A stretch of DNA of 64,000 nt from Auanema rhodensis (taxonomy: Eukaryota > Nematoda > Chromadorea > Rhabditida > Rhabditidae), in assembly GCA_964057225.1 (NCBI GenBank), contig OZ059894.1:17328476-17392475 (forward strand), given 5' to 3'. Position numbers and translations under genes: made by a program. The notes under the pieces were generated by a model. That model had not been told where the DNA came from. It worked only from the letters and a program-made list of their open reading frames with translations, and did not search any database. Below, piece after piece: positions 1 through 12,962 of the stretch. Within the stretch, counting starts at the first letter, position 1, and the number at the start of each line of letters is the position of its first letter.

Positions 1-28
1 ACTGAATATTATTAATCTTAATCTAATC

Positions 29-3000
29 TTTATAAATAATTTTATTCTGGAATTATGAACTGATTTAGATCATATCTTTTCTTCTCCATTCCCTGGTAAT
101 CAGCTTTGTTGGTATGATCGCTGATGCAAATGAGGCAGGAAATAGAGCAGATATAGCTTTAAAGCTGACTGAAGCTGTCTATAGAAGAACAGAACTGGAA
201 ACCTTAAAAGATCGACAAGTAAATAGTTTTATATATTATATATCTTAGTATTCAAAAGTTAAATTATTTAACAAATGTTTTTGTTATTTCAGGAACAACT
301 TTTACTATCAGTTATACCTGCATATTTAGCAGACAAAGTCTCTAAGTCAATTGTACAATCTAGTAGTGCAAATCGAATGAATTTCAAACATCATAAATTG
401 TTTCATGATTTACATGTTCAAGTGCATGACAATGTCAGGTAAACAGAATTAATAATAATTTTGAATTATTATAAATCTATTTAAGTATTCTTTTTGCCGA
501 TATTGTTAATTTCACTGTGTTAGCTGCACAGTTAACTGCCAAAGATCTTGTTCGAACGCTCAATGAGTTGTACAGTAAATTCGATCGTGATGCTCAAGTA
601 TCTTTAAAGGAAATTCCGATGAAAACTACGCTTGTTTCAGAGATTGCAATGTATGCGAATTAAGTTTCTTGGTGATTGTTACTACTGTGTAAGTGGAATG
701 CCGGTTAACCGACCAAATCATGCTGATATGTGTGTAGTTATGGGGCTCGAAATGATTAAAACTATTAAGTAATTTCTTATTTTTCAAATGTATCTGACAG
801 CAATATTTGCAGGCAGATTCGTTTAGCAACAGGTGTTGATGTCAATATGAGAATAGGCGTTCATACTGGAAGTGTTTTATGTGGAATCTTAGGATTGCGT
901 AAATGGCAATTCGATATCTGGAGTGACGATGTGACTTTGGCGAATCACATGGAATCAGCAGGAGTTCCTGGGTTTGACAGATATTTTCTTGTTCTCAGCA
1001 CAACGTATATTACATTTAGAGCTGTGCATATTACTAAGACAACAAAAGATATGCTACTAGGGGATTACTGCATTGTTGATGCAAAGTAAGGTTCATCTGT
1101 GAGCAATTGCATCATTTTCGTTCAAATTCAGATCAGATGATCCGCACGTATTAGCTTATGGAGAAGCAACATATCATATCTTGCCCGATAAAACATCAAT
1201 GATCGAAAGAACTGCTTCTATCTATAGGAATAGGTTCATTCAAACAGCGTTTTTAATTTTCGTGTGAGCTGTTTTCCAGGAGAAATATCGACTGTAGTCC
1301 TGATGAAAAGTCCACTTTATCACCATCTGCGGGACCGACGCAAGGAAGAAAAAGCATGAAAGCAAAGGTAAAACGTTGATTTATTTGCTGAAAAATTGTT
1401 TTTTTTTCTTTCGAGGTTTCAAAAATGGTTGAGTTTTGGGGTGCGGATGCGCCGTTTGCGAACTTCACGCGAAAAAAGTCTTCAACAAGCCACGATCCAA
1501 GCACAATCTTAGTGAGGAAGTGTTGTCAGCTGTGTTGACAACAACCTACGATCTATGATTTCAATCAGGAAAAAAAATATTTTCAGGATGAGACACCGCG
1601 AAGACCGCATTTCAGTAATACTATTCAATCAATGACCCTGATAGAAAATAATTTGACCAATTTCTCCTTGAATAAGTTGACCATTTTAAAGCTTTATGTT
1701 AACTTATATATTTTAATTTATAGCATTAATAATATTTTTAATTGTCGACATCCAAGAATACAGGTTTCCCCATATCTGCTATGGCCGTTCAGGTAATAAT
1801 AATCTTATTTTATTAACCAATGCTTAATAGTAAACTTTAGTTCCAAAGCTACAATTTGCAACATATCTGATTGTATGCTTTTCCTTTTGCTAGCGTTACC
1901 TGCAGCTCTGTCTAACTCGCTGATCTCAAGACTGTATTGCCCGTATGCTTAATCTTGATTTTATATTAATTACTAATGCCATGTTAAGAACTGAAGTCCA
2001 ACAAACCACAGGTCTTCAACAATTTTTTTCACTTCTCTTCCTACTTGTTCTGTGCCTTTTCGATCATTTCTGTCCCTATGCTCATGCTCTAATAACTAGC
2101 ATTTCTTTCTTGGTGTCATCCTTTGTTACAATAGGACCACATGTAAGTTTTCATAATTTTCCAAAACAATCTTCTCACTTCGTCCAGATTACGATTGCAA
2201 AATCGGAGAATGTACAGCCCTTCACATCTTTGGTATTCCTCCCAGGTTTGATTGAATACAGAAGAATTTTCCAATATTTTTCACTTTCAGCCTGTGTTTC
2301 ACATTTGACTTCTGTATTTTTATTATACCGTATACCATATTCATACCGATGCATTCTATTTTCAATTGATTATTTTCTTTTCGTTATACTGTTATCAGTG
2401 TTTCCAGTTTACCAAGCAAAACCTGACCAGAAGTACTTGAGGTAGTTTGATATCTCTTGATCTAAACTAAAAATTTTTATCAAAAAGTTTCAGCTATCAA
2501 TTGACAACTGTATTGATCAATCTGACGTTTTTATTGGCTTTGCTGTTATTTTTGGATTGGATTGTGAGTCATGAGTACTATTCGAGGGAAAATCTTACAT
2601 TTCCAACTTCAGACCAATTATGAACGAAAAGCTGAATCTGCTTGTCATGTATCTTTCCAAAACGAAGAGCGTGATGTTGAAACAATGCAAGATATCAACA
2701 AACTTTTGATTGAAAATATCCTCCCAAGTACGGTAGCTGAGAAATTCTTGGTTCCAGATCGGCCAATTGAGGTTCAGCTGAGGATTTTCTTGAATATTGC
2801 CATCTTTAACACACATCCTTTAAGGACTTATATGCTCGTCAACATGATAATGTTTGTGTTATGTTTGCATCGATTCCAAACTTCAAGGATTTTTGGTCTC
2901 AATGGGATACATCTAGAAAGCTAGAATGTTTACGATTACTTAATGAAATTGTTTGCGAGTTTGATAAGGTTGTACTTCAATAGATTTTCTTTTTTTGTAC

Positions 3001-4018
3001 ATTTTCTTTCAGTTATTATCAAAACCCAAGTTTTCTTCAATTGAGAAAATTAAAACTGTTGGCTCAACTTATATGGCAGCGTCTGGTTTGAATGAACAAG
3101 ATTATGATTATGATGATTGTGTATGTTGCCTTGTCCTAGTCAAATTTTTTATTTCATAAACTTTAGGATTATATTGATGATAACAAGAATAGTGCTAGCA
3201 GTCGAGCAAACAACATGGCAAGTTTTAACTGTTTTCTATCATGAGAATTATTTTTGAAATCGTTATGCTTAAGGCTTTCCGAAATGCAACAGTTATGATT
3301 GAATTTGCTATGGCTATGTCTCAAATATTGGAACAACTTAATAGGGATTCTTTCCAAAACTTCGAGCTCCGAATCGGTATAATCTGGTGTTTTTGATTAT
3401 TTTCATCTATCTCATATATTTGAAGGAATGAGTGTGGGATCACTTGTATCTGGAGTTATTGGTGCCCAGAAACCTCAATATGATATATGGGGAAATACTG
3501 TGAATATAGCAAGTCGAATGGATACCTATGGACAGCCAAGGAAAATTCATGTAAAGTTAAAACTAATTAGAAGTAGTAATGAATTGTATGTTAGGTAACG
3601 ACTGATATGGGAGAAATATTGAGAAGAGGCGGTTTCAAAGTTACAAGTCGTGGGAAGATAAGCATAAAAGGAGTCAAAGTAAGTTAAAGACAACAAACAC
3701 AAATATTTTATTTGTTTTACTATAGGAACCCATGGAAACATTTTTAATAGAAATTGATTCTAAAAGAAATTCAACAACATCAACTGTTACTTGATGATAT
3801 TATATAAAAAAATATATATTGTAAATAAAATAAAATGTATTAAATACATATTCAAAAGTTTTTTTTTATAAAAATGAGAAATGAATCAGCAAATAGAAAA
3901 CAAAATTTTTAAATGAGCCATGTAGATATATCAGGAAATAATTTGGCAATGACATCTGTTCAAGTGATAATAATAAAAAAACATTATGAAAAATGATTAA
4001 GATCATAGATCGTTAACT
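29..4018 (+). repeat. left arm of 3.99-kb inverted duplication
   Basis: This arm is the reverse complement of 15035-19024. Every matched position pair sums to 19053 over the whole length, so there is no net insertion or deletion. One substitution was found by eye (3563 versus 15490, in an intron). Identity stops sharply after the shared TTTATAAA at 29-36 and after GTTAACT at 4012-4018. The arm holds the 3' two-thirds of an adenylyl cyclase gene plus its 3' flank. I did not compare every base, so a few more mismatches may exist. Confidence 0.95.
69..3794 (+). CDS. adenylyl cyclase, 5'-truncated second copy
   Basis: Makes cyclic AMP from ATP in the complete form, at the plasma membrane. The first exon (69-219, after an acceptor at 61-68) starts in the last helix of the first membrane block (LVISFVGM). 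C1 follows at about 477-1230, with metal-binding Asp in FADIVNFT and in [11 protein letters not shown] second hydrophobic block lies at about 1990-2560. C2 lies at about 2690-3794, with adenine-binding Lys in [13 protein letters not shown] and the transition-state Asn/Arg in [16 protein letters not shown]. The TGA is at 3792-3794. Frames are intact, but the exons for the N-terminus and most of the first membrane block are missing, because the duplication broke inside the preceding intron. It is either a transcribed fragment fused to upstream exons outside the window, or a dead copy. The complete copy is at 15259-20536. Confidence 0.8.
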
Positions 4019-5260
4019 GATAACATATAATAGAAAAGCATAATCGATATATATTTTTTTCATAATATTTTTAGTATATAATTTGTTAATATGTTTTCTA
4101 TATTTAACAATTTAAATCTTTTGTATTAACTACATGTATATTTAAACTTTTAATTTTTTTCACTACGAATCAAAAATAAAAATGTAATGAAAATGTAAGT
4201 ATGAATAGAGACTGCTTGTGTATTCTGATGACCAAAACAAGTGAGCTTTTTGAGCAAAAAATTGAATCATTTTAATTCAAATTTAAATTTAAATTTGTTA
4301 AGATGAAAATCAATTCCAAATGTTAATAAGTGGGCTTAAACAAATATTTTATTAAAGTCTTCAAAACAAAATGTTTTGAGATGTTTCATCTCTATATTTC
4401 TTAACCACTTACTAACAGTATTGTGAAAGTAAGAGAAATCGCTGTTTCAAGTCTGATATTTCAACATTGTTTAAACTATTTCTTTTTCATATCATTGAGA
4501 ATAATATGATTTTCCTTACTCATACCCTATACATGTCTAAATAAATGTATTTTTGTTCTTTTTTTTCTAATATAAATACAATTATGTATATAATATTTTT
4601 CAAACTTTAGTATCTATAGTTTAATAAAAAGGAATATAAATAATATCTGAATGTTAACGTGATATTTCTTCAGGTTAAACAATATTTCCTAGTTTTATTA
4701 TTCTGTTCATATTTCATTTATATATTTATACATAGTTCCACAGGGTAAAACGATATTGGCAAATGTCTCATTTTTGATAAAACATCAAAAGAAGTTCAGT
4801 TTTATTTTACTTTTTCGTATAGGTAGGTCATTTATTTCCTCATTCCCATCGCTATATGTATGAATATTATATATTGAGACATTTTTATATGATCACATGC
4901 CAAGTTTTCTTGAAAGTATGTAGTTTATAACCTCTGCAGATCAAACTATATAAGGACAATATCAAATCAGCCTTTGATTCATTGTGTGTATCTACCTTCA
5001 ATTTCATATTTCTATTATTATTCATCTTAGAATCCATTCATATTCATTACTCATAAGCTTAGAAAAAGGAATTATAATTTAATTATATTTTTCTTTCTTT
5101 TACTTTACAAATTACGTCATAATCATAATTAACGATAATATTGTTTGTTTTAGAAAAAATGTAGATATTTCTTACTTTTTCCAAAATTAAATTTTTTTAT
5201 CGTTATGGCCTGACCTGTATGTTTCTTTTTTTAATATATTATATTTTGTTGTAGACCATC
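3795..5260. other. intergenic, AT-rich
   Basis: 3' flank of the truncated cyclase copy, with an AATAAAATAAA-type polyadenylation signal near 3823-3834, then unique AT-rich sequence after the arm ends at 4018. The sequence just before 5261 (TTGTTGTAG) resembles a trans-splice acceptor for the next gene. No coding exon seen. Confidence 0.6.
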
Positions 5261-6566
5261 ATGCAACAACGTTACTATTTTGAGCAGCCAGATCTTTCAG
5301 AGGAAGTTCTGACTTTGGAATCGATGTGTCATGAAGTTTTAGATTCCAGCGAAAATGTATATTGTTGTTTTTATTCGCTAAATTAATTTGATTTTGTTTT
5401 CAGGTCGTTTATACAAAGCCATCCTATCATAGAACTTGGCCAATCGTTTTGGATTTGAAACAAATAGTATATGTAAACAGGGCTGATATACATCGCATTT
5501 CTCCATTTTTAAATAAAACTATAACTAATCATATAATTGGAAAAGGTTCTTTACATATAATGTACAATGTTTAATCAAAAGCTTGGTCAGATGTTATGGA
5601 ATTCGGTGTGTTACCTGATGTTCCTAGTTCTGATTTTCAAACTCTCCTTTCATCTTTATGTCCTACTAGATTTGGCCTCTATCCATTACCTATATCAAGT
5701 AAGTAGCTATTTTTTGGTTATATATATCACAATTTTAATAAATACATTTTTTAATTATTCATTAAAAAATTATTTAATCATATATTCCAGACGAAAATTT
5801 CGCCCTGCTCTTTCATTTTGGGAGAATTTATGAAATTCCATCTCTTATAAAGAGATGCCATCAATTTTTAATATCTTCCCGGTAATCTTTTTTTTTGATA
5901 ATCTATCTTATTATCTTTTCTATTTCAGTTTTTCTACACAAAGTGTAGATACCCTTTTAAAGTGGTTTTCTATAGTTTCTACTGAATTTTCAGATACTGA
6001 ATCTACGATTGAGTTTATGCGCAAAGAGGTTGGTGTACCATGAACTAATTGCATAATAATAAACTACCAAATTACAGATGGTTCTGGCAATTGTTTTAGC
6101 CCTTATGAATTATCCAGACTATGCTACTTTAGTAAAAACAATTTGCTTTTCTAATATGCCTTGCACGAATCTTTTAAAAAGTGTTTTGAAAAGGTATTGT
6201 TTCTTATTTTATTTTTATAAGATTGTCTGATCATTACGTTTTACAGAAGAAGTTTTATTTATCATCGTGCTGAATTTGTAAATGGATTAGCAACAAGCGG
6301 ATATCACTGTTGTGCATCTTCCAACCGTGTGTCTCCTTCTTTTTGCGGTAAAATTATTTTGATATTAATTGATTAGTTAACCTAATTATGTCATACCTGC
6401 AGGTCTGTTTTGTACATCGTGTTCTTCTGTGGTTTGCTCGTCATGCAAGAACGATGTCTGCGGTTCTGCTCTGAGTGACCTTCTGGAATCTCTAAGCGGA
6501 CGTCGTTCTGATGCTTCTAGTCCTGATTCCGGTTACAGTGATGCCAATAATGGCATTTGTTACTAA
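5261..6566 (+). CDS. BTB/POZ-domain protein with cysteine-rich tail
   Basis: Eight exons (5261-5356, 5404-5545, 5591-5698, 5791-5881, 5929-6028, 6078-6193, 6247-6347, 6403-6566) join in phase to about 305 residues. Residues about 35-140 read like the second half of a nematode BTB fold: a hydrophobic strand (VMEFGVLP), then SSDFQTLLSSL and a helix pair ending EIPSLIKRCHQFLISS, the usual BTB 3-box-side helix. A helical BACK-like stretch follows (residues about 145-215). The last 70 residues hold clustered cysteines (CGLFCTSCSSVVCSSC), suggesting a zinc-binding ribbon, then a Ser/Asp-rich end. BTB proteins commonly act as Cullin-3 adaptors or in transcription; which applies here is not visible. 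The third exon could start at 5582 with a 36-bp intron, but 5591 gives a normal 45-bp intron. Ends within the loop of the inverted duplication. Confidence 0.75.
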
Positions 6567-9500
6567 GTTTGTAATATATATATATACATATATCTGTTTT
6601 ACAGCTTGTTTTATCGTAATTCAATTCATCGTTTTCAAATTGAGTTTAATCTCAAAACACTTTCATCTAGTTCTTTCTTACAATAATCTCTTGTCATATT
6701 TTTCTTTAAATTCTTAATAAGGTGATCTTGCTGAGCATTACCTTTAACAAGTTTAAATACTAATACTGGTATGAATTCAATGTTATTTCTTTATGCTTTA
6801 ACCAAAAATTGCATTAATAAGTTGAAATATAATAAAATTTATTCAATTCAGTAGGATTTTTCTTTATACTTGGAGTTGCTATACATGTTGGCACCCTGAA
6901 AGAAATATTGCCACTAAACAACACATTAAAAAACAAATTAAACGAAACAATCGGATATATTACGATGGCATAGTTATCAGAGATTTATCTTTAAATATAT
7001 AGAAAGGTCAGAAAAGATCAGGACAAGTGAAATAACAAGGACTGTCGGCTGAGCGGGGTTCTATTGGTCTGGAGGTCACCTGAACGACGCCAAAATGGGA
7101 TGGGATGGACATCGAAGAAGGTGTCGTTCATCTTCTCTCACCCGTTTTCTTTATTTCTTTTTCTCCTGAGCTCTCTACTTTTCACTGTCTCAAGTTTACT
7201 GTCTCTTTCTATTCGTTTTCTTTCGTTCTCTCTCTTTTTAGCTTAGCCTTTCCCACGGCTCTTTCTCTTATATTTTCCCTCTCAGTCTATCTCTCATTCC
7301 TTCCTTTGAACGACTAGTATTCAATTGTCTGACTGTGTCCGTATCCAAATAGTCTTGTCTTCTTGAGGTCTTCTGGTCTTTTTCTCCAGATTCGTCTAAT
7401 ATTTCTCTCTTCCTATGACTAAATACATAAATGCACATCTACACCATCACATTTAGCACCTTCCGTTCAACTGTTCGTCTGTCAGCTCTTCATAATGAAT
7501 ACCGAGAGCAACAGCGACGACCAAGATGATCATCGGCTGTTCTATCGTTCGGGGTGGCAATTGTTCTCAACGATCGTCAAATTCTTTGCACTGTTATTCG
7601 TCTAGCTTTCGATCTATTTCCCCCCTTTCAGCTATATTTGGCTTTTTCGGAAAGTAGCAAAACCGAAAGCATCATTCATTCATTTTCTTGCTTTCATGTC
7701 TACACTGTTCCCACTGAATTCAGAACTACTAGGAAACTGTATGCAGACTATGTATGTATGATTTATCTGCATTCTAAAATAACTGCAAATCGTACGTGTG
7801 TATTGCAACGGCAATGAAAAACGAGCACACGTGAGTTGCAACGTCAAAGTTATTTTTAACGTGCAGGTTATGAATGCGGTTGCTATTTGTTTCATAATAC
7901 TATTTTCAAGTTTTAATTTATTTCTGCACTATTGATGAAGTTGAAACTATTTTTTTGGAAACAAAACTCAGTTGATTTATAATTGAATTAAATAATATAT
8001 TTATAAGTAATTTTGTATAATTATATAACGAAATAATTACATCAGCTTAATTCATATGAAATATTTCTAAACTAAAAGCTCCACCCAGGTCTTCATTTTG
8101 TAATTTATTACAAGCGTCATCGGGTAACCATGAGATACGTAAAAGCCACACACAAAAATATATGAAAGGAAAAGCAATTTATTTATATTAATATATATAT
8201 ATATATATATATAGCTTTTTCTCTTATTTATTCACTTTCGAATAACTTGTATTCTTGATTCTCTTTGAAATGTGTCTACATATTCTCAATTTTAATACGT
8301 CTTTCTTACAAACCTATTGTTAAACTCCTTTTCTCTCTAAATTATAACTTTTTATTCGAATTTTTTATTGAAAACCCTATTCGTTGACCTCAATTTTTCA
8401 TCTTGAATACATATCCCTCACAGTCCGTCACAAAACATCAAAAACATTTTGCAACATTTTTACAAGTATCGTTTATCATTAATCATTCATTTCTCAAAAA
8501 AAATTTTCAACTCATTTTCGTACTATAATGTTATTTTCTATTCAAATATATAACTAACTAACAAATAAATAAATAAGTTGACAAACATGAACGGCTGACG
8601 AGAATAGCTGACCTGGTTTCGTGTTGTCGATCGGTTTGTTCTACTCTTTTCGCTTCGATCTTCGTTTGTTTAGTCGCCTCGAGTAGGATGACCCATATGG
8701 AATGCCACCCGTCATGCTCTTCGACTTTTTTTCGAAGAATACTTTATCAATGTTGATCTTATTGAACCTTACTTTTCAGATTAATTTATTTTATTTCTAA
8801 TGTCTTTTGTACAAAACCTCAAACCATCTATTCTATGAATATTTATCTCTCTTGTCCTATCTGACAAACCGGAACAGGTATTGTATGCCTATATTGTAGT
8901 TTGTATTATGATTCTTGCGAGGTTGCTCTTCAATGATAAAACTACAGACAGGTATATCATATAGAAATGAGAAAGACATCTTGCAATAGTCGGATGACAT
9001 ATTCCGATTCTATCACAGGTTCATTAAAGATAATGCTATCCTTGTCAAGCCTATTATCCAATTGACATAGAGAAAAATATTTTTTTCCTAGTTCTTTATT
9101 AAATTTTTGGTTGTTTTCTCGTTGATGAAACAAAAAATTCTTCAAATTAGAAGATTTTTTCCAAAAGTTCTTTAATTATCTATGAATAAATGTGAAGAAA
9201 AAATATATGATAGACATTTTCACATATTTTCTGAGGATATGTCAATAAACTTTTGAGACAGAACAGTAAGATCAGTTCAATGCTACTGTTTTATGGCTGT
9301 GTTCCCATGTAACGTTGTGATTTCAATGATCTCCTATACAACAGACTGTTTTAGTATCTATCATCTCTATTTCCTACCAAAGTCACAATTTTTTCTGTTT
9401 AGCATGAAGATAAGATTTTAAAATGACACTGGTTGAGCTGTAAGGGGTTGAAGTTCAAGCTACGTATAGGAATGTCTTTTGCGAATTTTCAGAACGAGAA

Positions 9501-10489
9501 ACGCTACTCATTGCTTTGATGGCTTCTCTGATGTCTATACTTTGCTTGAAAACGTAGATTTGTTTAATGACTGGCTTTGGGTGAATTGTCCTATCGGCAT
9601 CATCATTATTATTTTTGTTCATCAAATCTTTTTTGGAACAGTTTGACGTAATTATATCCAAACCTTATATTTTGGATATTCTAATCTTAAACACTTTCAA
9701 TTTTTCATATCATTGAAGCATTAATCATTTTCTATTCTCACATTAATTTCCTCAATTTTTATTTCAAAATATTATAAATCAATTTTTTAAATAGGAAAAC
9801 ATGGTGAGGGAGTTATAGAAACTTTGATAAGCTCTTCCTACGACAATTATATCCTGAATTCTTCTAAATTTAATTAGAAAACTCTCAGCGATTCCCGTTT
9901 TTTTGTTTCTCACAGGAAGAAACATTATATAAAGTAATGTTTCTTTTTCAATTTTATGTTCCAAATTGAAAAATGGGTCTTCTCTTTGGTTATTCTTCAA
10001 AAAATCTATTTTTTCTTTTTGTATTTGTATAAATTAATATCCATTGTATTTTCAGCTTTTTGATTATCCTTTCGTGTTATTATTTTTTCATATTCTGGTT
10101 GTATAATAAATGCAATGACTATTTTTTCATTTTTTTTCTCAAAGTTTTGACGAAAAAAAAAGGAATCAAATAGTTTCTCTCGTGTACATGTTTTTTTGGA
10201 AAGTATCAATAGGATTTCACTAAAAATATATGTCGACGTTATTTGTGTTTATTCTAATGATTCCATAATTGGAACATTTTGGAAATTCTACATAGTTACC
10301 TCGGAGACAAGATCAATAGAAGCTAATTTTGGAACATTCTTCTGTTGCCCCTTACTTTAGCAGTTTGACTTTTCTAAGCAATCAATTTTACTTTTTAATG
10401 AGTTAATGAAAATATTATTTTTTCTATTATTTTGTCTCATATTTTCTTTCTTGATCACATTTAATATTTAATAATATTCTCCACTACAG
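6567..10489. other. long intergenic stretch with a pyrimidine-rich, higher-GC patch
   Basis: No gene is supported in these 3.9 kb. A patch at about 7035-7700 is richer in GC and pyrimidine tracts than its surroundings and holds an isolated 35-codon frame from ATG 7494 with no convincing splice partner. A minus-strand frame ending near 8648 encodes a short basic peptide (see findings). Polyadenylation signals for the BTB gene lie near 6830. This may be the upstream regulatory region of the dehydrogenase gene at 10490. Confidence 0.5.
8189..8213. repeat. (TA)n microsatellite
   Basis: About twelve TA dinucleotides in a row in intergenic sequence. Confidence 0.85.
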
Positions 10490-12962
10490 ATGATTCTTGC
10501 GGGGATCCTCATTTTAGTGACATCGGCAATCTGCTGGTTCCTTATTCGTCGAATCTTTCTTGAGCGTTTCTATATTCCATACAAGAATAAATATGTGTTC
10601 ATTACTGGATGTGACAGTGGTTTCGGACGATTATTGGCTCTAAGATTAGTTGAAATGGGAGTTAATGTATTTGCAGCTTGTTATACAGCAAAGTTAAGTT
10701 TTTCCAAATTATAGATTTTGAATTCACTGTAACTAAATACTCTAAATATATCTATATTATATTGATAATTCAAATCATGAACATTTGAAAAAATATGAAG
10801 TATGGGAGACTGATAGAAGTACTGAAAACCTTACTGCAGCTCTTACAGGTTTTTCCTCATGGAAAGACTTTGATCTGGATATGATTCATTTTCGCTCACC
10901 AATTTCAACCTCGTTGTGCTAAAGAACAAAACAAACATATTTCTATATATGCATCTTGACTTCTTTTAAATCCTCGAAAACTTAAAAAAGTCAGTTGGTT
11001 TCAACTAGATTTCCTTCAATAACATTGGAGAAGAACTATAACATGTCAACAATTTTTCCATTTTTTAATGAGATTTATAGAAAATTGAACGTTTAAACAC
11101 AAATATTTTTTATATTTATTAGAATATTGGTAATTTTTGATCGGCAAATGATAGGAGTGTCATTCTTATCTTTCTAGACAGTGGATACGGTTGTTCATCT
11201 TGAAACGTTTCATTGAAATTGATGAAAAACAAAGATAATTATATGATTTATAAAACTATTTGAATTTTTTTGTTTCTTATGTCTCTCTTCTTTTTGATTT
11301 TTTACAGACTTATCAAAAATTATATTTTATGCTATCTATAAGATATGAGACTTTGAAAACTCGTTTAGAGGAAACTAGGTGATAGGTTTACAGTTATACG
11401 TTCATTTCAACTACTAGATGAAGGCTTTTCTACGAAAAAAAAAACTAGATCGGTTTTCTTATCTTATCGTTCGTATAAGCACATTCATCGTATCCGCCAA
11501 TTCCCCCCCCCCCTTTATCTATTTCTCAAACGATTCTAAATTTGTCCTTACAATAGTTTCGATATATTGTACTTACCGAAACAGTTTTTTCACATTTCTG
11601 AAAAGATCAGTTTTAGTGAAATATTCATTTCTTTTGTTTTAGGGACTGGAATTACTTGAATCAGATGCAAACAAAGTTGGTGGAGCTAACATTTACACTT
11701 TGCAACTTGATGTTACAAGCGACTCAAGTGTAGAAAAAGCAAAAGAGTATGTTCAGAGCATTTTGAAAGAAAAAGATGCTCTACTACATGCTGTTGTTAA
11801 TAATGCTGGAATATTCACAATTTATGGACCTGATGATTGGTGTTCAACAGATGAATATTTTAATTCGTTGAATGTTAACACATTAGGAGCTATAAGAGTT
11901 TCCCATGCATTTGTTCCATTGGTTAAAAAAAGCAAAGTAAGAATTAACTTAATTATAATTAATTCATTAAAATATAAAAGCATTAAAGTGATATTCCAGG
12001 GCAGAATTGTAACAATGGGATCAACAGCAGGACGTCTTCATGGATTATACGTTGGGCCATATGTTACTGCGAAATTCGCTGTTGAAGCCTATATGGACTG
12101 TCTCCGATTAGAACTGAAACCATTTGGAGTAACCGTGCATGTGCTAGAGCCAGGATGTTTCAAGACCGATTTGTTGAACGAACAAGCTCAGCATGCTAGG
12201 GTTGACAGTGTAACTTATGATGTATGGTTTCTCGGGTTTCAAAGCTTAACTTTAGACTTGGAGCCGTTTGCCAAATGAAGTTAAGGAAGAATATGGACAA
12301 GAATTTTTAGATAACTGTAAATTACTTGAAACAGATAATATTTTAATACAATTTGTTTCAGTTAAAACTGCTTGGCAGTTAGGAGTAAATATTGTAGCAA
12401 ATCCAAACTTGATGTGGGTTGTATCTTGTTATGAGCATGCCTTATTCGCAGCATATGCAAGATTAAGGTAAGATTTGATACTAAGAATGTTATAAGTTTT
12501 CTAATCAAGTTCTAAAAGTTTTGTAATATATAATGTAAATAAAAAAAATAACAATTATAGATACGCTCCAGGATGGGATGCCATTTTCTGTTTTATACCA
12601 TTAAGCATATTTCCTACTCAAATTCAGGTTATTACATATAATGAATTAACGTGAACGTTTCACCTTTCATTATTTATAGGATTGGGTTTTGAGTTTAATG
12701 TATTCAGCTCAACCAGGTCCATCCCTAATTCCTGACGTATTGAAGTAAGAAAAATACGATATCAATATCTTATAACATTCATATTTATTTTTTTAGGAAA
12801 GAAAAACTTAGAGCTAAAAAACCTCGTTTGCTTTCCTTTGTTTTACAATGTATTCAAATGGCTATAGTTTCTGTAGGCCTTATAGCGCTTTTAATTCGTT
12901 CAAGTATCTTCAGTGGAGATACAAATCGGGTTGTTATAAAACAAGCTAATAATACAGTATAG
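10490..12962 (+). CDS. short-chain dehydrogenase/reductase, RDH/17beta-HSD6-like
   Basis: NAD(P)(H)-dependent oxidoreductase of the classical SDR family, closest in layout to retinol/steroid dehydrogenases of the endoplasmic reticulum. ATG 10490 directly follows CACTACAG. Order seen: N-terminal membrane helix (about residues 2-20), cofactor loop [20 protein letters not shown], catalytic Ser in MGSTAGR and the YxxxK pair in [13 protein letters not shown]. Then comes the specificity region ([14 protein letters not shown]) and a final hydrophobic helix before TAG 12960-12962. Exons: 10490-10692, 11643-11936, 12000 to about 12209, 12256-about 12317, then three to four more. Oddity: the first intron joins phase 2 to phase 0, although the protein match across it (ACYTAK then GLELLES) is seamless, so a one-base error, a non-canonical splice or a real frameshift must be involved. 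Confidence 0.8.

Noticed and set aside
626-829. Minus-strand frame of 67 codons inside the left arm (and its mirror at 18224-18427)
   Set aside because: Antisense to the cyclase C1 exon [10 protein letters not shown], so a shadow of the real gene.
9455-9661. Minus-strand 68-codon frame starting MDIITSNCSKKD
   Set aside because: No splice partners, no signal or domain, and compatible with chance in AT-rich DNA.
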